Positions 33,124 through 43,007 of a DNA stretch of 64,000 nt are shown here, one piece after another. The translations under genes were made by a program, and so were the position numbers. The notes beneath the pieces were generated by a model. That model worked only from the letters and a program-made list of their open reading frames with translations. It did no database searches and was not told where the DNA came from. Each line of letters begins with the position of its first letter. Position 1 is the first letter of the stretch. Origin of the DNA: an uncultured Bacteroides sp. (lineage in GTDB: Bacteria > Bacteroidota > Bacteroidia > Bacteroidales > Bacteroidaceae); assembly GCF_963675905.1 (NCBI RefSeq), contig NZ_OY780936.1, positions 3,295,946-3,359,945 on the forward strand. The letters are read 5' to 3'.

Positions 33124-33541
33124 TTAGCTAAAATGGAGAAATCGGGTAGCTTATTAAATAAGATGTCATAAGCTAAAAAGCTGAATAAGTTATTGCTTCT
33201 CAAATTTCAGCGTAACTTAAATAGTTGGTTAGTGGTAGATAACTGATTTTAGTAGCAGATGAATTGTATAAAAAGTTTATCTGCTACTAACTTAGAATGT
33301 TGATTATCATGTCTTTAATTTGATTTGGTGGAAGATGGGCAGATAAAATGCACAAAAAAGTAAACTTTATGAATCAACTTAAAGAGTAATAATGATTTTA
33401 ATAACGAACTATTGTTATTACCAACGCTGATTAACTTCCTGAAATTTATTTTATTTCTGCTATAGAACATCTTATTAACTATTAGGCGTTATAATTTAGA
33501 TATATTAAACATTGAAAACAAAAATTTAATATAAATATTGC

Positions 33542-33571
33542 TTGCAATTAAGTTTATAATATTTATGTTTG
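33542..33571 (+). promoter_or_regulatory. Promoter of the GH9 gene
   Basis: TTG at 33542-33544, a 19-base spacer and TATGTTTG at 33564-33571 make a full promoter, with transcription from about 33578, 35 bases before the ATG at 33613. The -33 part is inside TAAATATTGCTTGCAAT (33532-33548), identical to the sequence at 7200-7216. Confidence 0.75.
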
Positions 33572-33612
33572 CATTTAGTATTTTGTTAACCAGACCTTTA
33601 TTGTGCCATATT

Positions 33613-36078
33613 ATGAAAAAAATAGGGATTGCACTTCTTTCTTTTCATTTGCTCTCTGGCTCTGTTTGCGCTTCGCAATGGATTAGAGTGAATCAAAAAG
33701 GTTATTTATCTGACGATGTTAAGGTAGCTGTTTGGCTTACTGACCAATCTGAGTCTGTTTCAGAATTCCAGATTGTAAGCGGCTTGACTGATAAAGTTAT
33801 GTATAACTGCAAGGTGGTTCAACAAAAAGGTGCTCAAGGTCCTTTTTCTAATACGGCTCGTTTGAACTTCTCTGATTTTAAACAATCCGGTTCTTTTTAT
33901 ATTAAAGCAGGAGCAGTTAAATCTCCTGTTTTTAAGATAGGTAATGATGTCTATTCATCTGCTGTTGAAGTGCCATTAAAGTACATGCGCCAGCAACGTT
34001 GTGGGTTTAATCCATTTTTAAATGATTCTTGCCATAAGTTTGATGGTAGAATTGTTGATCATCCTACTCGTACCGGAGAAAAAATAGATGCTCGTGGCGG
34101 ATGGCATGATGCTTCTGATTACCTTCAATATGTCACTACTTCGGCAAATGCTATATACCAGATGTTATTTGCTTATAGTCAGTATCCAAAGGCTTTTGCT
34201 GATAATTATAGGTCTGACGGACTACCCGGAAGCAATGGAATTCCAGATGTGCTTGACGAAGCAAAATGGGGTTTGGATTGGTTATTAAGGATGAATCCTG
34301 ATAAAGATACTTTTTTTAATCAAATTGCAGATGATAGAGATCATGCAGGATTTAAATTACCGACTAATGATGTTGTTGATTATGGCTGGGGAAAAGGGAA
34401 AGATCGTCCGGTTTATTTCTGCACAGGGCAAAAACAGGGATTACTAAAACATAAAAACAGAACAACCGGACTTGCTTCTACTGTTGGTAAATTTGCATCT
34501 GCTTTTTCTTTAGGAGCCGATTTGCTAGCTAATTTTTATCCTGAATATTCGAAAATCTTAAGAGATAAGTCAGTTGATGCCTATAATAAGGGTGTAGAGT
34601 TTCCGGGAGTATGTCAAACAGCTTGTTGTGTATCTCCATATTTTTATGAAGAAGATAACTGGACTGATGATATGCAGCTTGCTGCTGCGCAGATTTATAA
34701 ATCTACCGGCGACAAGAAATATCTGAAAGATGCAGTTTTGTATGGTAGAATGGAACCTGTTACGCCATGGATGGGAGCCGATTCTGCACGGCATTATCAG
34801 TGGTACCCTTTTGTTAATATAGGACACTATCAACTAGCATCTCAAGATAATCCAGCTGTTAAGAACGAGTTTATTCGTAACTTGAAAAGTGGTTTGGAGC
34901 GAGTGCGGGAGCGTGCTGGCGGTGATGCTTTTTTTAATGGCATACCTTTTATATGGTGTTCTAACAATCTTACAGTTGCGCTGATAACTCAATGTAATTT
35001 GTATCGCAGATTGACTGGTAATACAGAATTTCTTGAAATGGAAACAGCTATGCGAGATTGGTTGTTTGGCTGTAATCCATGGGGAAAATGCATGATTGTA
35101 GGGTTGCCTTCCAATGGAGATTATCCTCTTTATCCGCATTCAGCTTTTTCACAATTGCGTCATTATCCTATTGACGGCGGATTGGTTGATGGACCGGTTT
35201 ATACTTCTATTTTTAAGAATTTGAGAGGCGTTCATTTAGGACAAGAAGATAAATACGCCGCTTTTCAATCAGATAGAGTTGTATATCACGATGATTATGC
35301 AGACTATTCCACGAATGAACCAACTATGGATGGAACGGCTTCTTTATGTTATTATCTGGCATACTTAGCATCTGAATCTCCCCAACAAGAATCGAATAAG
35401 CGAGTCCTGGGAGGAATTATTCAGGGAGATACTTCAAAAAAGAAAATAGCTTTGGTTTTTACCGGACATGAATTTGCGGATGGAGGTAAGATTATTAGTA
35501 AGGCTTTAAAGAAGCAAAACATTAAAGGATCATTCTTTCTGACTGGTGATTTCTATCGTTCTTTTCCTAAGTTGATAAAGTCATTGCAGAAAGATGGTCA
35601 TTATTTAGCTCCACATTCGGATAAGCATATACTTTATGCCGACTGGGGTAAGAGGGATTCAACTTTGTTAACCCGCGAAGCTTTTCAGAAAGATCTTAAA
35701 GATAATTACCAGGCAATGATTCAGGCAGGTGTTCATTTACCGAAGAAGCTTTATTTTCTACCTGCCTATGAATGGTATAATAATGATATATCTTCATGGT
35801 GTTCAGAATTGGGTGTGCAACTTATTAATTTTACTCCGGGAACCGGATCAAATGCTGATTATGCTGTTCCGGAAATGAAGGCATATCGATCTTCTGAGGA
35901 TATTTATCAGAAGATTCTCAATTATGAGCAAATAAATACACTAAATGGTTTTATGCTATTAGTTCATATAGGCACGGATGAAAGACGAACAGATAAGTTT
36001 TATAACTATCTTGATAAATTAATTGAGACTTTAAAAGCTAAAGGATACGAATTTACTTCTGTAGATAAGTTGCTGTAG
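33613..36078 (+). CDS. GH9 glycosidase fused to a polysaccharide-deacetylase-like domain
   Basis: An 821-residue exported fusion. The signal peptide ends at VCA. An Ig-like N-terminal domain of GH9 enzymes (about 22-105; RVNQKGYLSDDVKVAVW) precedes the GH9 barrel. The catalytic Asp pair is in DARGGWHDASDY near 165, and the catalytic Glu is in YSTNEPTMDG near 566. Residues about 605-821 resemble a NodB/CE4 deacetylase: HSDKH (the HSxxH metal motif) near 667 and LLVHIG near 783 are present, but TFDDG reads TGHEFADGG and RxPY reads LPAYEW. GH9 covers endoglucanases and exo-glucosaminidases. Given the amino-sugar genes downstream, the latter is my guess. Start chosen at ATG 33613 (promoter overlaps the in-frame TTG 33538). 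Confidence 0.85.
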   Translation: MKKIGIALLSFHLLSGSVCASQWIRVNQKGYLSDDVKVAVWLTDQSESVSEFQIVSGLTDKVMYNCKVVQQKGAQGPFSNTARLNFSDFKQSGSFYIKAGAVKSPVFKIGNDVYSSAVEVPLKYMRQQRCGFNPFLNDSCHKFDGRIVDHPTRTGEKIDARGGWHDASDYLQYVTTSANAIYQMLFAYSQYPKAFADNYRSDGLPGSNGIPDVLDEAKWGLDWLLRMNPDKDTFFNQIADDRDHAGFKLPTNDVVDYGWGKGKDRPVYFCTGQKQGLLKHKNRTTGLASTVGKFASAFSLGADLLANFYPEYSKILRDKSVDAYNKGVEFPGVCQTACCVSPYFYEEDNWTDDMQLAAAQIYKSTGDKKYLKDAVLYGRMEPVTPWMGADSARHYQWYPFVNIGHYQLASQDNPAVKNEFIRNLKSGLERVRERAGGDAFFNGIPFIWCSNNLTVALITQCNLYRRLTGNTEFLEMETAMRDWLFGCNPWGKCMIVGLPSNGDYPLYPHSAFSQLRHYPIDGGLVDGPVYTSIFKNLRGVHLGQEDKYAAFQSDRVVYHDDYADYSTNEPTMDGTASLCYYLAYLASESPQQESNKRVLGGIIQGDTSKKKIALVFTGHEFADGGKIISKALKKQNIKGSFFLTGDFYRSFPKLIKSLQKDGHYLAPHSDKHILYADWGKRDSTLLTREAFQKDLKDNYQAMIQAGVHLPKKLYFLPAYEWYNNDISSWCSELGVQLINFTPGTGSNADYAVPEMKAYRSSEDIYQKILNYEQINTLNGFMLLVHIGTDERRTDKFYNYLDKLIETLKAKGYEFTSVDKLL

Positions 36079-36458
36079 GTGTTTGTTTGGTGTTAATATG
36101 ATAATTAATCAATTATTGTTGTGTCACATTGCTTTTATAGTATGTTTATAATGTATTATTTTGATATTTTATCTGAAAATATTAATAAAATATTAAAAAT
36201 ATTACAATATTTGTTTTGGATTATAAACTAAAACCAGTAGTTTTGATATTTATTAATGTTTAGTAATACATATTTTAATTGTCGAATTAAAAGACTTATT
36301 GTTCTAATTTAACTAGCAAATCTATTTATATAACCTTTATTGAATTATTGAATGATATGAATACGAACGTTATTAAACTGGAAATCTGTACTTCTTATTA
36401 CATTTCTAGTTTACGCAGGAGTTTAATGAATTTCTCAACTTTAAATTATTGATTTTTT
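36079..36458 (+). other. Intergenic leader region of susC
   Basis: 380 very AT-rich bases. It holds the susC promoter at 36215-36245 and a leader of about 207 bases. A weak dyad, ACTGGAAATCTGT to ACATTTCTAGTTT (36377-36413), lies in the leader. No ORF and no terminator with a T-tract were seen after the GH9 stop. Confidence 0.45.
36215..36245 (+). promoter_or_regulatory. Promoter of susC-susD
   Basis: TTTG at 36215-36218, a 19-base spacer and TAGTTTTG at 36238-36245 form an exact Bacteroidales promoter. The transcript would start near 36252 and carry a leader of about 207 bases, long enough for leader-level control. Confidence 0.75.
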
Positions 36459-39400
36459 ATGAACAAAATTCAACTATCTAGGGAAACATTCTCAAAGAAG
36501 TTTCTCACGGCGTTAATCATTACTTCCCTCTTCTCTACAGTCGGGAGTATGAACGCTATCGCAGGTGTTTGGAGTGTTAATGCTACTCATGATATATCTG
36601 ATCAGCAGCAACAAGGCATTACTCTAAAGGGAACAGTGGTCGATTCAAAGGGTGAATCCGTAATTGGCGCAAGCATTATTGAAAAGGGAACAAAGAATAA
36701 TGGAGCTATCACTGATATTGATGGTAAGTTTACTTTGAAAGTAAGACCAAATGCTACATTAGTGGTTTCCTATATTGGTTTCCAGAAGCAGGAAGTTCCT
36801 GTAGGTGGTAAAACAGTTATAAGTGTTGTTTTAAAAGACAATACTGAGTTACTGCAAGAAGTAGTAGTTGTGGGTTATGGCGTACAAAAGAAAGAAAATC
36901 TGACTGGTGCTGTAAGTACAGTTGATGTAGCTAAGGTTTTTGGCAGTAAGCCTATCAATGATATGCAAAAAGGTTTGCAAGGTATGGTGCCGGGTTTAAC
37001 TATTACATTCAAATCTGGAGAACTAAATTCAACTCCAGATATTAAAATTCGTGGTTTGGGCTCTTTAAATGGTACAGGTGCTCCATTGTTGCTGCTTGAT
37101 GGTGTTGAAATATCCGATTTAAGTCTGGTGAATCCTAGTGATATTGCTAACATCTCAGTTCTAAAGGATGCTGCTTCTTCATCAATCTATGGTGCTCGTG
37201 CTGCATTTGGTGTAGTATTGATCACAACTAAAACAGGGGCTGGAACGCAAGATAAGGTTCAGGTACAATATACAAATAACCTAGCCTTGAATTATCGAAT
37301 GAATTTACCGGAATATTCAGACCCTATAAAAGAGTTAGAAGCTGGAACTCTTGCTAATAATAGAGCAGGAATTGCTAATCCTGAGGTGTTTGGTATGTAT
37401 TTTCCTCAATTGATAAAAGGAATTACAACCTGGAAAGAAAAATATGCCAATAATCGTAAAGGGAATGAAATGGTGTATGGAGAAGACTGGGAAATGATAG
37501 GCGGACAAGCTTATTTTTATCGTGTATGGAATCCATTTGATGAGATGTTGAATAAAAGCACATTCCAACAAAATCATAATGTTTCAGTCTCAGGCACAAG
37601 TAATAAGACCACCTATAATATTTCTATGGGCTATTCTACTCAGGATGGTTGGTTAAAGCAGGCAAAAGAAAATGATTATAGCAAATTGAATGGTAGTCTT
37701 TCCTTGAATACGGATGTTACAAATTGGCTGAATTTGGGTGTAAAGGTTATGCTGGTTGATACAAAAACTAAGTATCCGTATGCATATCAGAATTACTATC
37801 AATATTTTATGCGTTGGGGTGCTTACTTCCCATTTGGTACTTATGAAGGAAAAGAATTCCGTCATAGTGCAGGATTCTTAAGACAAGCTAATACTTGTGA
37901 AAAAGGAGATATCCTGAACCGTTATTCTGTAAATGCTACGGCAAAGATTATTGATGGTTTAACTTTTAAAACCGACTTTACTTATGGTACTAAACGTTAT
38001 TCTGATCATCAGACGGGTGGTACTACAATGGCATATAACTTCTGGACTAATGGGAATCCATATTCTTATATCAATGCACCAGGAGGAAGTACTGATGAAA
38101 CTAATTTTACAGAAATAACTGAAGATAACTGGGCTTTTAATGGCTATTTTACTTATGACAAAATGTTTGTAAAAAAGCATACAATCAAATTAATGGCCGG
38201 TACTAATGCTGAATATACTTCATACAAGAAAGTATACGCACAGGGAAAGCAATTGATGTCATCTGATTTTGGCCAGATAGGATTAACCTCTGGTTTGAAA
38301 GATGCTAATAGTGCTTCTCGTGAGACTGCTGTTGCAGGCTTTTTCTTCCGGGGGAATTATGACTATAAAGGCAAGTTTTTATTTGAAGTGAATGGCCGCT
38401 ATGATGGATCTTCTCGCTTCCCTACTAAAGATCAATGGGGCTTTTTCCCTTCTGCATCTGTAGGCTATCGTATCTCTGAAGAATCTTTTATGGATCCAGT
38501 TAAACCTTATTTGTCTAATTTAAAACTTCGTGCTTCTTATGGATCAATAGGTAATCAGGATGTTGGTAGTTCAACTGAACTTGGTGATATTTACCAATTC
38601 CTTCCAGTTATGACTACTGGTAGTGCCTATTGGATTGAAAATGGGAAAAAAGTCTCAACCGTAGGAAATCCTCGTGCCATTGCTAGTTCTTTAACTTGGG
38701 AAACTATTACCACTGCTGATCTTGGGATTGATGCCCGTTTCTTTAATGATGAGCTGGGTGTTAGTGCTGATTGGTTCCAACGCACTACAAGCGATATGTT
38801 GGCACCTGGTAAAACTTTGCCGGATGTATTTGGTACTACAATGCCTAAAATGAATGCAGGTACAATGAGAACCCGTGGTTGGGAAATAGCTTTGGACTTT
38901 AATCATAGATTCAATAAAGACTTAAGTATTTATGCAACAGCAAGTTTGTCCGATTATAAGAGCGAATTAACTAAATATGATAATGATACAAAAATTCTGA
39001 ACTCTAATTATAAAGGAAAAGAAATTGGAGAAATATGGGGATTTGTAACTGATCGTTATTGGAATTCGAATGATAGTCGTGCAGATATTGTGGCATATCA
39101 AGGAAAGCTTGAAAAAGGTAATTTTCAATATGGTGCAGGAGATATTAAATATGCCGATTTAAACGGAAATGGATTTCTGGATTGGGGAAAATCAACATTG
39201 GATGATCATGGAGATTTGAAGAGAATTGGTAATTCTACTCCAAGATATCAATATGCATTCAAATTAGGTGCTCAATACAAAGACTTTGATTTTGAAGTTA
39301 CTCTTCAAGGTGTGGCTAAGCGTGATTTATGGTTACCTGGAGATGTTTATATTCCATACTATAGTCGTGCTGATGTTTTGTGGAATCATCAATTGGACTA

Positions 39401-39773
39401 CTGGACAGAAGATAACCAAAATACTTTTTATCCAAGATTATATCCAGGCAATAGTGGTACAGGTAATGTTAGTGGTGTTGAATCAGGGATAAACAACTTT
39501 TATCCTCAGTCTAAATATCTTGTAAATGCAGCTTATTTAAGATTGAAGAACTTAACATTCGGTTATACACTTCCTAGTGCATTATCTAAGAAGGTTTATA
39601 TGCAAAAGTTTAGAATATATGTTAGTGGTCAAAATTTGCTAACATTTGATAATATGGGTGCATTACCTCTTGATCCAGAAATTAATACGGGTGAAGGTCT
39701 TACTTCTGGGGGATATGGTCGTACAGCTCCTTTTTCACGAACCTACTCTTTTGGTATTCAAGCAACTTTTTAA
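36459..39773 (+). CDS. SusC-type TonB-dependent outer-membrane transporter
   Basis: A 1104-residue TonB-dependent receptor that imports glycan fragments across the outer membrane with its SusD partner. After an unusually long leader (signal about residues 14-36, ending NAIAG) comes a carboxypeptidase-D regulatory-like domain (GITLKGTVVDSKGESVIGAS, about 52-130), a TonB-box-like EVVVVGYG (about 137), the plug (RGLGSLNGTGAPLLLLDGVE, SIYGARAAFGVVLITTKTG) and a 22-strand-type barrel ending TYSFGIQATF. It is the first gene of a susC-susD pair 12 bases apart. Substrate specificity cannot be read from the sequence. The downstream genes point to peptidoglycan or amino-sugar fragments. Confidence 0.95.
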   Translation: MNKIQLSRETFSKKFLTALIITSLFSTVGSMNAIAGVWSVNATHDISDQQQQGITLKGTVVDSKGESVIGASIIEKGTKNNGAITDIDGKFTLKVRPNATLVVSYIGFQKQEVPVGGKTVISVVLKDNTELLQEVVVVGYGVQKKENLTGAVSTVDVAKVFGSKPINDMQKGLQGMVPGLTITFKSGELNSTPDIKIRGLGSLNGTGAPLLLLDGVEISDLSLVNPSDIANISVLKDAASSSIYGARAAFGVVLITTKTGAGTQDKVQVQYTNNLALNYRMNLPEYSDPIKELEAGTLANNRAGIANPEVFGMYFPQLIKGITTWKEKYANNRKGNEMVYGEDWEMIGGQAYFYRVWNPFDEMLNKSTFQQNHNVSVSGTSNKTTYNISMGYSTQDGWLKQAKENDYSKLNGSLSLNTDVTNWLNLGVKVMLVDTKTKYPYAYQNYYQYFMRWGAYFPFGTYEGKEFRHSAGFLRQANTCEKGDILNRYSVNATAKIIDGLTFKTDFTYGTKRYSDHQTGGTTMAYNFWTNGNPYSYINAPGGSTDETNFTEITEDNWAFNGYFTYDKMFVKKHTIKLMAGTNAEYTSYKKVYAQGKQLMSSDFGQIGLTSGLKDANSASRETAVAGFFFRGNYDYKGKFLFEVNGRYDGSSRFPTKDQWGFFPSASVGYRISEESFMDPVKPYLSNLKLRASYGSIGNQDVGSSTELGDIYQFLPVMTTGSAYWIENGKKVSTVGNPRAIASSLTWETITTADLGIDARFFNDELGVSADWFQRTTSDMLAPGKTLPDVFGTTMPKMNAGTMRTRGWEIALDFNHRFNKDLSIYATASLSDYKSELTKYDNDTKILNSNYKGKEIGEIWGFVTDRYWNSNDSRADIVAYQGKLEKGNFQYGAGDIKYADLNGNGFLDWGKSTLDDHGDLKRIGNSTPRYQYAFKLGAQYKDFDFEVTLQGVAKRDLWLPGDVYIPYYSRADVLWNHQLDYWTEDNQNTFYPRLYPGNSGTGNVSGVESGINNFYPQSKYLVNAAYLRLKNLTFGYTLPSALSKKVYMQKFRIYVSGQNLLTFDNMGALPLDPEINTGEGLTSGGYGRTAPFSRTYSFGIQATF

Positions 39774-39785
39774 ATAGATAATAAT

Positions 39786-41483
39786 ATGAAGACAAGATAT
39801 ATTTTAACTCTTGCGGCTACAGCATTTATGACTGTGGGCTGCTCTGATTTCTTGGATAGACAGCCATTAGATCAATTTACTGATGATAATTTATGGACTT
39901 CTGAGAATAACGTTAGTGTTTTTGCTTTTAGCCTATATAATCAATTTGAAGGATATGGCAATGGCAATTCAACTAAAGGATTTTACTTTAAGCAGTTTAA
40001 TGACGATATGGTCTCTGAAAGCTTTTCGGATTTTAATAAAAATGCACCTGCATCTGCAAGTACTTATACGTTTGATAAGACTATTAATCAAGATGTGTAT
40101 ACAGGGACCTGGGCTTGGGATGCTATTCGTAAAGCTAATGTCTTATTGGAGAGAGTGCCAAAAGTGCCAATGTCTGACGCTGCTAAGGCTCATTGGACTG
40201 GAGTTGCACGATTCTTCAGAGCATACGAATACTTTAATAAAGTAAAGAACTATGGAGATGTTCCATGGGTAAATAAGTCTTTAGATATCAATAATGGTGA
40301 TATTCTTTATAAAGCTCGTGATCCAAGAACTCTTGTAATGGATAGTGTATTAGCTGATCTTAATTATGCATGTGCTAACATGTATGCAAATCAAGGAGAT
40401 GATCGTGTTAATAGAAATGTTGCTCTAGCATTAAAATCAAGAGTCTGTTTATTCGAAGGAACATTTAGGAAATATCATAAAATTGCTGATTATGAAAAGT
40501 ATCTTCAGGCTGCAAAAGAATCTTCTCTTGAATTGATTAATAGCACTTATAAGCTTTGTGATAATTACCGTTCTATTTATAATTCTCTAGATTTATCTAA
40601 AAACTCAGAAATTATAATGTATAAATCATATCAGACAGGCGTAATAACACATGGAATGAGTGGATTCTTGACAAGTTCTACTACTATTGCCGGATTGAAT
40701 AAGGGGGCTGTTGAATCTTATGTTTGTAAAGATGGTCTACCTATTTCTCAGTCATCGTTATATAAAGGAGATAGAAACATATCTAATGTACTTTCTGATC
40801 GTGACGGTCGCTTAGGCCAGACCATTGATAATGGTTTATGCTATGTAAATCACACATACAAAGGAACTACATCTACAACTGGCTATAAGAGTTTTAAATT
40901 CGTGAATGAGGACTTAAGCAGTGCAGATCGATTAGCTCCGAATAATCCAACGGACGCACCTTTATTTTGGTTATCAGAAATCTATTTGAATTATGCTGAG
41001 GCATGTGTAGAATTAGGTACTCTAAATCAATCAGATTTGGATATCTCAATTAATAAGCTGAGAGCTCGTGCTGGTGTTGCTCCGTTAAAAGTTGTAGGAG
41101 GACTACCATATTCAGGCACAAATGGTGATGTAGCGATTAACGATCCAAAACGTGATTCAGACGTTAGTCCTATGATTTGGGAAATTAGACGTGAAAGACG
41201 AGTTGAATTAATGATGGATGGATTTCGTTATGATGATTTAATGCGTTGGGCAAAAGGTAAGTATCTTGATACTATCTATAATCCTGAATTGTTTGTAGGA
41301 GCTAATATTAAAGATACAGATCCTAATCCTAGTACTAAAATAATCGTAAATGCTGAAGGTTATATTGTTTCATACAACAAATCTCGTACATTTGATGAGA
41401 ATAAGCATTATTATTTGCCAATTCCAACAGGACAAATTACACTGAATCCTAATCTAACACAGAATCCAGGATGGGGTAATTGA
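39786..41483 (+). CDS. SusD-type surface glycan-binding lipoprotein
   Basis: A 565-residue surface lipoprotein that caps the SusC barrel and binds the incoming glycan. The lipobox is LAATAFMTVGC with Cys at residue 19, followed by SDFLDRQPLDQF, the standard SusD start. Typical helical TPR-like segments follow (ANVLLERVPKVPMSDAAKAH, GVARFFRAYEYFNKVKNYGD), with FWLSEIYLNYAEACVELG and the C-terminal signature IRRERRVELMMDGFRYDDLM and YYLPIPTGQITLNPNLTQNP. It pairs with the SusC 12 bases upstream and is followed by a strong terminator. Confidence 0.95.
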   Translation: MKTRYILTLAATAFMTVGCSDFLDRQPLDQFTDDNLWTSENNVSVFAFSLYNQFEGYGNGNSTKGFYFKQFNDDMVSESFSDFNKNAPASASTYTFDKTINQDVYTGTWAWDAIRKANVLLERVPKVPMSDAAKAHWTGVARFFRAYEYFNKVKNYGDVPWVNKSLDINNGDILYKARDPRTLVMDSVLADLNYACANMYANQGDDRVNRNVALALKSRVCLFEGTFRKYHKIADYEKYLQAAKESSLELINSTYKLCDNYRSIYNSLDLSKNSEIIMYKSYQTGVITHGMSGFLTSSTTIAGLNKGAVESYVCKDGLPISQSSLYKGDRNISNVLSDRDGRLGQTIDNGLCYVNHTYKGTTSTTGYKSFKFVNEDLSSADRLAPNNPTDAPLFWLSEIYLNYAEACVELGTLNQSDLDISINKLRARAGVAPLKVVGGLPYSGTNGDVAINDPKRDSDVSPMIWEIRRERRVELMMDGFRYDDLMRWAKGKYLDTIYNPELFVGANIKDTDPNPSTKIIVNAEGYIVSYNKSRTFDENKHYYLPIPTGQITLNPNLTQNPGWGN

Positions 41484-41510
41484 TTTATTCTGTTATAATT
41501 ATCTAAAAAA

Positions 41511-41541
41511 GGAGTGATACTTTTGGGTATCACTCCCTTTT
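41511..41541 (+). terminator. Terminator between susD and the symporter
   Basis: A perfect 10-bp stem, GGAGTGATAC / GTATCACTCC, with a 6-base loop is followed by CTTTT. It lies 15 bases before the symporter start. Since the next gene is close and no new promoter is seen, it may act as a partial terminator that lets susCD be expressed more strongly than the genes behind it. Confidence 0.8.
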
Positions 41542-41555
41542 AAAAATTAATATCT

Positions 41556-43007
41556 ATGAGTCCAGTTCTAGTCCTATCAACTATTTTTTGTTATTTTGCT
41601 ATTCTGTTTGCTATATCGTATATTGCAGGAAGAAAGGCTGATAATCAAGGTTTCTTTGTTGGAAACCGGAAGTCTCGTTGGTATATAGTTGCTTTTGCCA
41701 TGATAGGCTCTAGCATATCAGGAGTAACTTTTGTTTCTGTTCCAGGTATGGTGGCCGTAAGCAATTTCTCTTATCTTCAGATGGCTCTTGGCTTTTTGAC
41801 TGGACAGTTTATTATAGCTTTTTTATTGATTCCTCTCTTTTATAAAATGAATCTGGTTTCTATTTACGAGTACCTTGATAATCGTTTTGGCGTTTCTACA
41901 CATAAAACAGGTGCATGGTTCTTTTTTATTTCAAAAATGCTGGGTGCAGCAGTCCGCCTTTTTCTTGTTTGTGTGGTTCTACAATTACTGGTTTTTGAAC
42001 CATTACATCTTTCTTTTTTATTAAACGTAATTTTTACCGTTTTTCTGGTATGGCTTTATACTTTTCGTGGAGGTGTTAAAGCTTTGATATGGACAGACTC
42101 TTTGAAAACTCTCTGTTTGGTTGGTTCTGTCCTTTTTTGTATTTATAATATAGCTTCCGACTTGAATCTCTCTTTCGATGGGATGGTTGGTGCTATTATT
42201 GATCATGATTATTCAAAGACTTTTTTCTTTGATGATGTTAATGATAAAAGATATTTTTTTAAACAGTTTCTTGCAGGTATATTCACAATGATTGCTATGA
42301 CCGGTCTTGACCAGGACATGATGCAACGGAATTTGAGTTGCAAGAATTTTAAAGATTCTCAGAAGAATATGATTACCAGTGGTATTTTCCAGGTAGTAAT
42401 TATTTTATTGTTTTTAATGCTGGGTGTACTTTTATATATATATGCTGCAAAATCTGGGATTGCAATTCCTAAAAAGAGTGACGAACTTTTCCCACTAATT
42501 GCTACTCATGGCTATTTTCCCAAAATTGTAGGTGTTTTATTTATTGTTGGATTAATTTCTGCAGCTTACTCAGCTGCAGGTTCAGCACTGACAGCTTTAA
42601 CTACTTCCTTTACAGTAGATATACTGGGAAGTACAAAGCATAAGACGGATTTAGAAGTTGTAAAAGTTCGTAAGCAGGTTCATGTAATGATGTCTGTAGT
42701 AATGGGATTGGTTATCATTGTGATAAACTTATTGAATAACACAAGCGTAATTGATGCTGTATATATTTTGGCAAGCTATACTTATGGCCCAATTCTTGGA
42801 ATGTTTGCATTTGGTATTTGCACAAAAAAGCAGGTTCGTGATAAATATGTTCCTTTGGTTGTCCTTATCTCACCAATACTTTGTTTTGTTCTTCAAAAGA
42901 ATTCACAAGTTTGGTTTAATGGGTATACTTTTAGCTATGAATTACTTATCTTTAATGCCTTATTTACTTTTATTGGCCTTACTTTGATAATGAATAAACA
43001 AAAATAG
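41556..43007 (+). CDS. Sodium:solute symporter (SSS family)
   Basis: A 483-residue inner-membrane symporter with about 13 hydrophobic helices. The family signature appears as SSISGVTFVSVPGMVAVSNF and LISAAYSAAGSALTALTTSF (the Na+-site helix), and ends in an extra helix. SSS members move sugars, amino acids, sialic acid and other solutes with Na+. In this locus it most likely brings a sugar or peptide released by the surface enzymes into the cytoplasm. The stop abuts the ATG of the amidase-like gene with no gap, so the two are coupled. Confidence 0.88.
   Translation: MSPVLVLSTIFCYFAILFAISYIAGRKADNQGFFVGNRKSRWYIVAFAMIGSSISGVTFVSVPGMVAVSNFSYLQMALGFLTGQFIIAFLLIPLFYKMNLVSIYEYLDNRFGVSTHKTGAWFFFISKMLGAAVRLFLVCVVLQLLVFEPLHLSFLLNVIFTVFLVWLYTFRGGVKALIWTDSLKTLCLVGSVLFCIYNIASDLNLSFDGMVGAIIDHDYSKTFFFDDVNDKRYFFKQFLAGIFTMIAMTGLDQDMMQRNLSCKNFKDSQKNMITSGIFQVVIILLFLMLGVLLYIYAAKSGIAIPKKSDELFPLIATHGYFPKIVGVLFIVGLISAAYSAAGSALTALTTSFTVDILGSTKHKTDLEVVKVRKQVHVMMSVVMGLVIIVINLLNNTSVIDAVYILASYTYGPILGMFAFGICTKKQVRDKYVPLVVLISPILCFVLQKNSQVWFNGYTFSYELLIFNALFTFIGLTLIMNKQK

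Larger units (their letters stand above)
32736..33337. repeat. Nested repeat region D (ATCTGCTAC units, both orientations)
   Basis: The 956-base gap before the GH9 gene is full of copies of a motif near TTTATCTGCTACTAA. Direct copies: 32819-32833, 32840-32854, 32863-32875 and 33276-33290, the first three spaced 21 and 20. Inverted copies: 33229-33242 and 33249-33260, spaced 20. Weaker relatives (CATCTTCCAC and its complement) lie at 32745 and 33328 and bracket the region. The inverted copy at 33249 and the direct copy at 33276 make a perfect 12-bp stem. Array C sits in the middle, so the region is a nested dyad of about 590 bases. No ORF of note lies in it. Confidence 0.75.

Noticed and set aside
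33538-33612. TTG start extending the GH9 protein by 25 residues
   Set aside because: The promoter -7 box at 33564-33571 lies inside this stretch, and a standard signal peptide begins at the ATG at 33613.
36459-41483. Starch-utilisation assignment for the SusC/SusD pair
   Set aside because: SusC/SusD homology gives no substrate; no amylase genes are nearby and the neighbours deal with amino sugars and cell wall.
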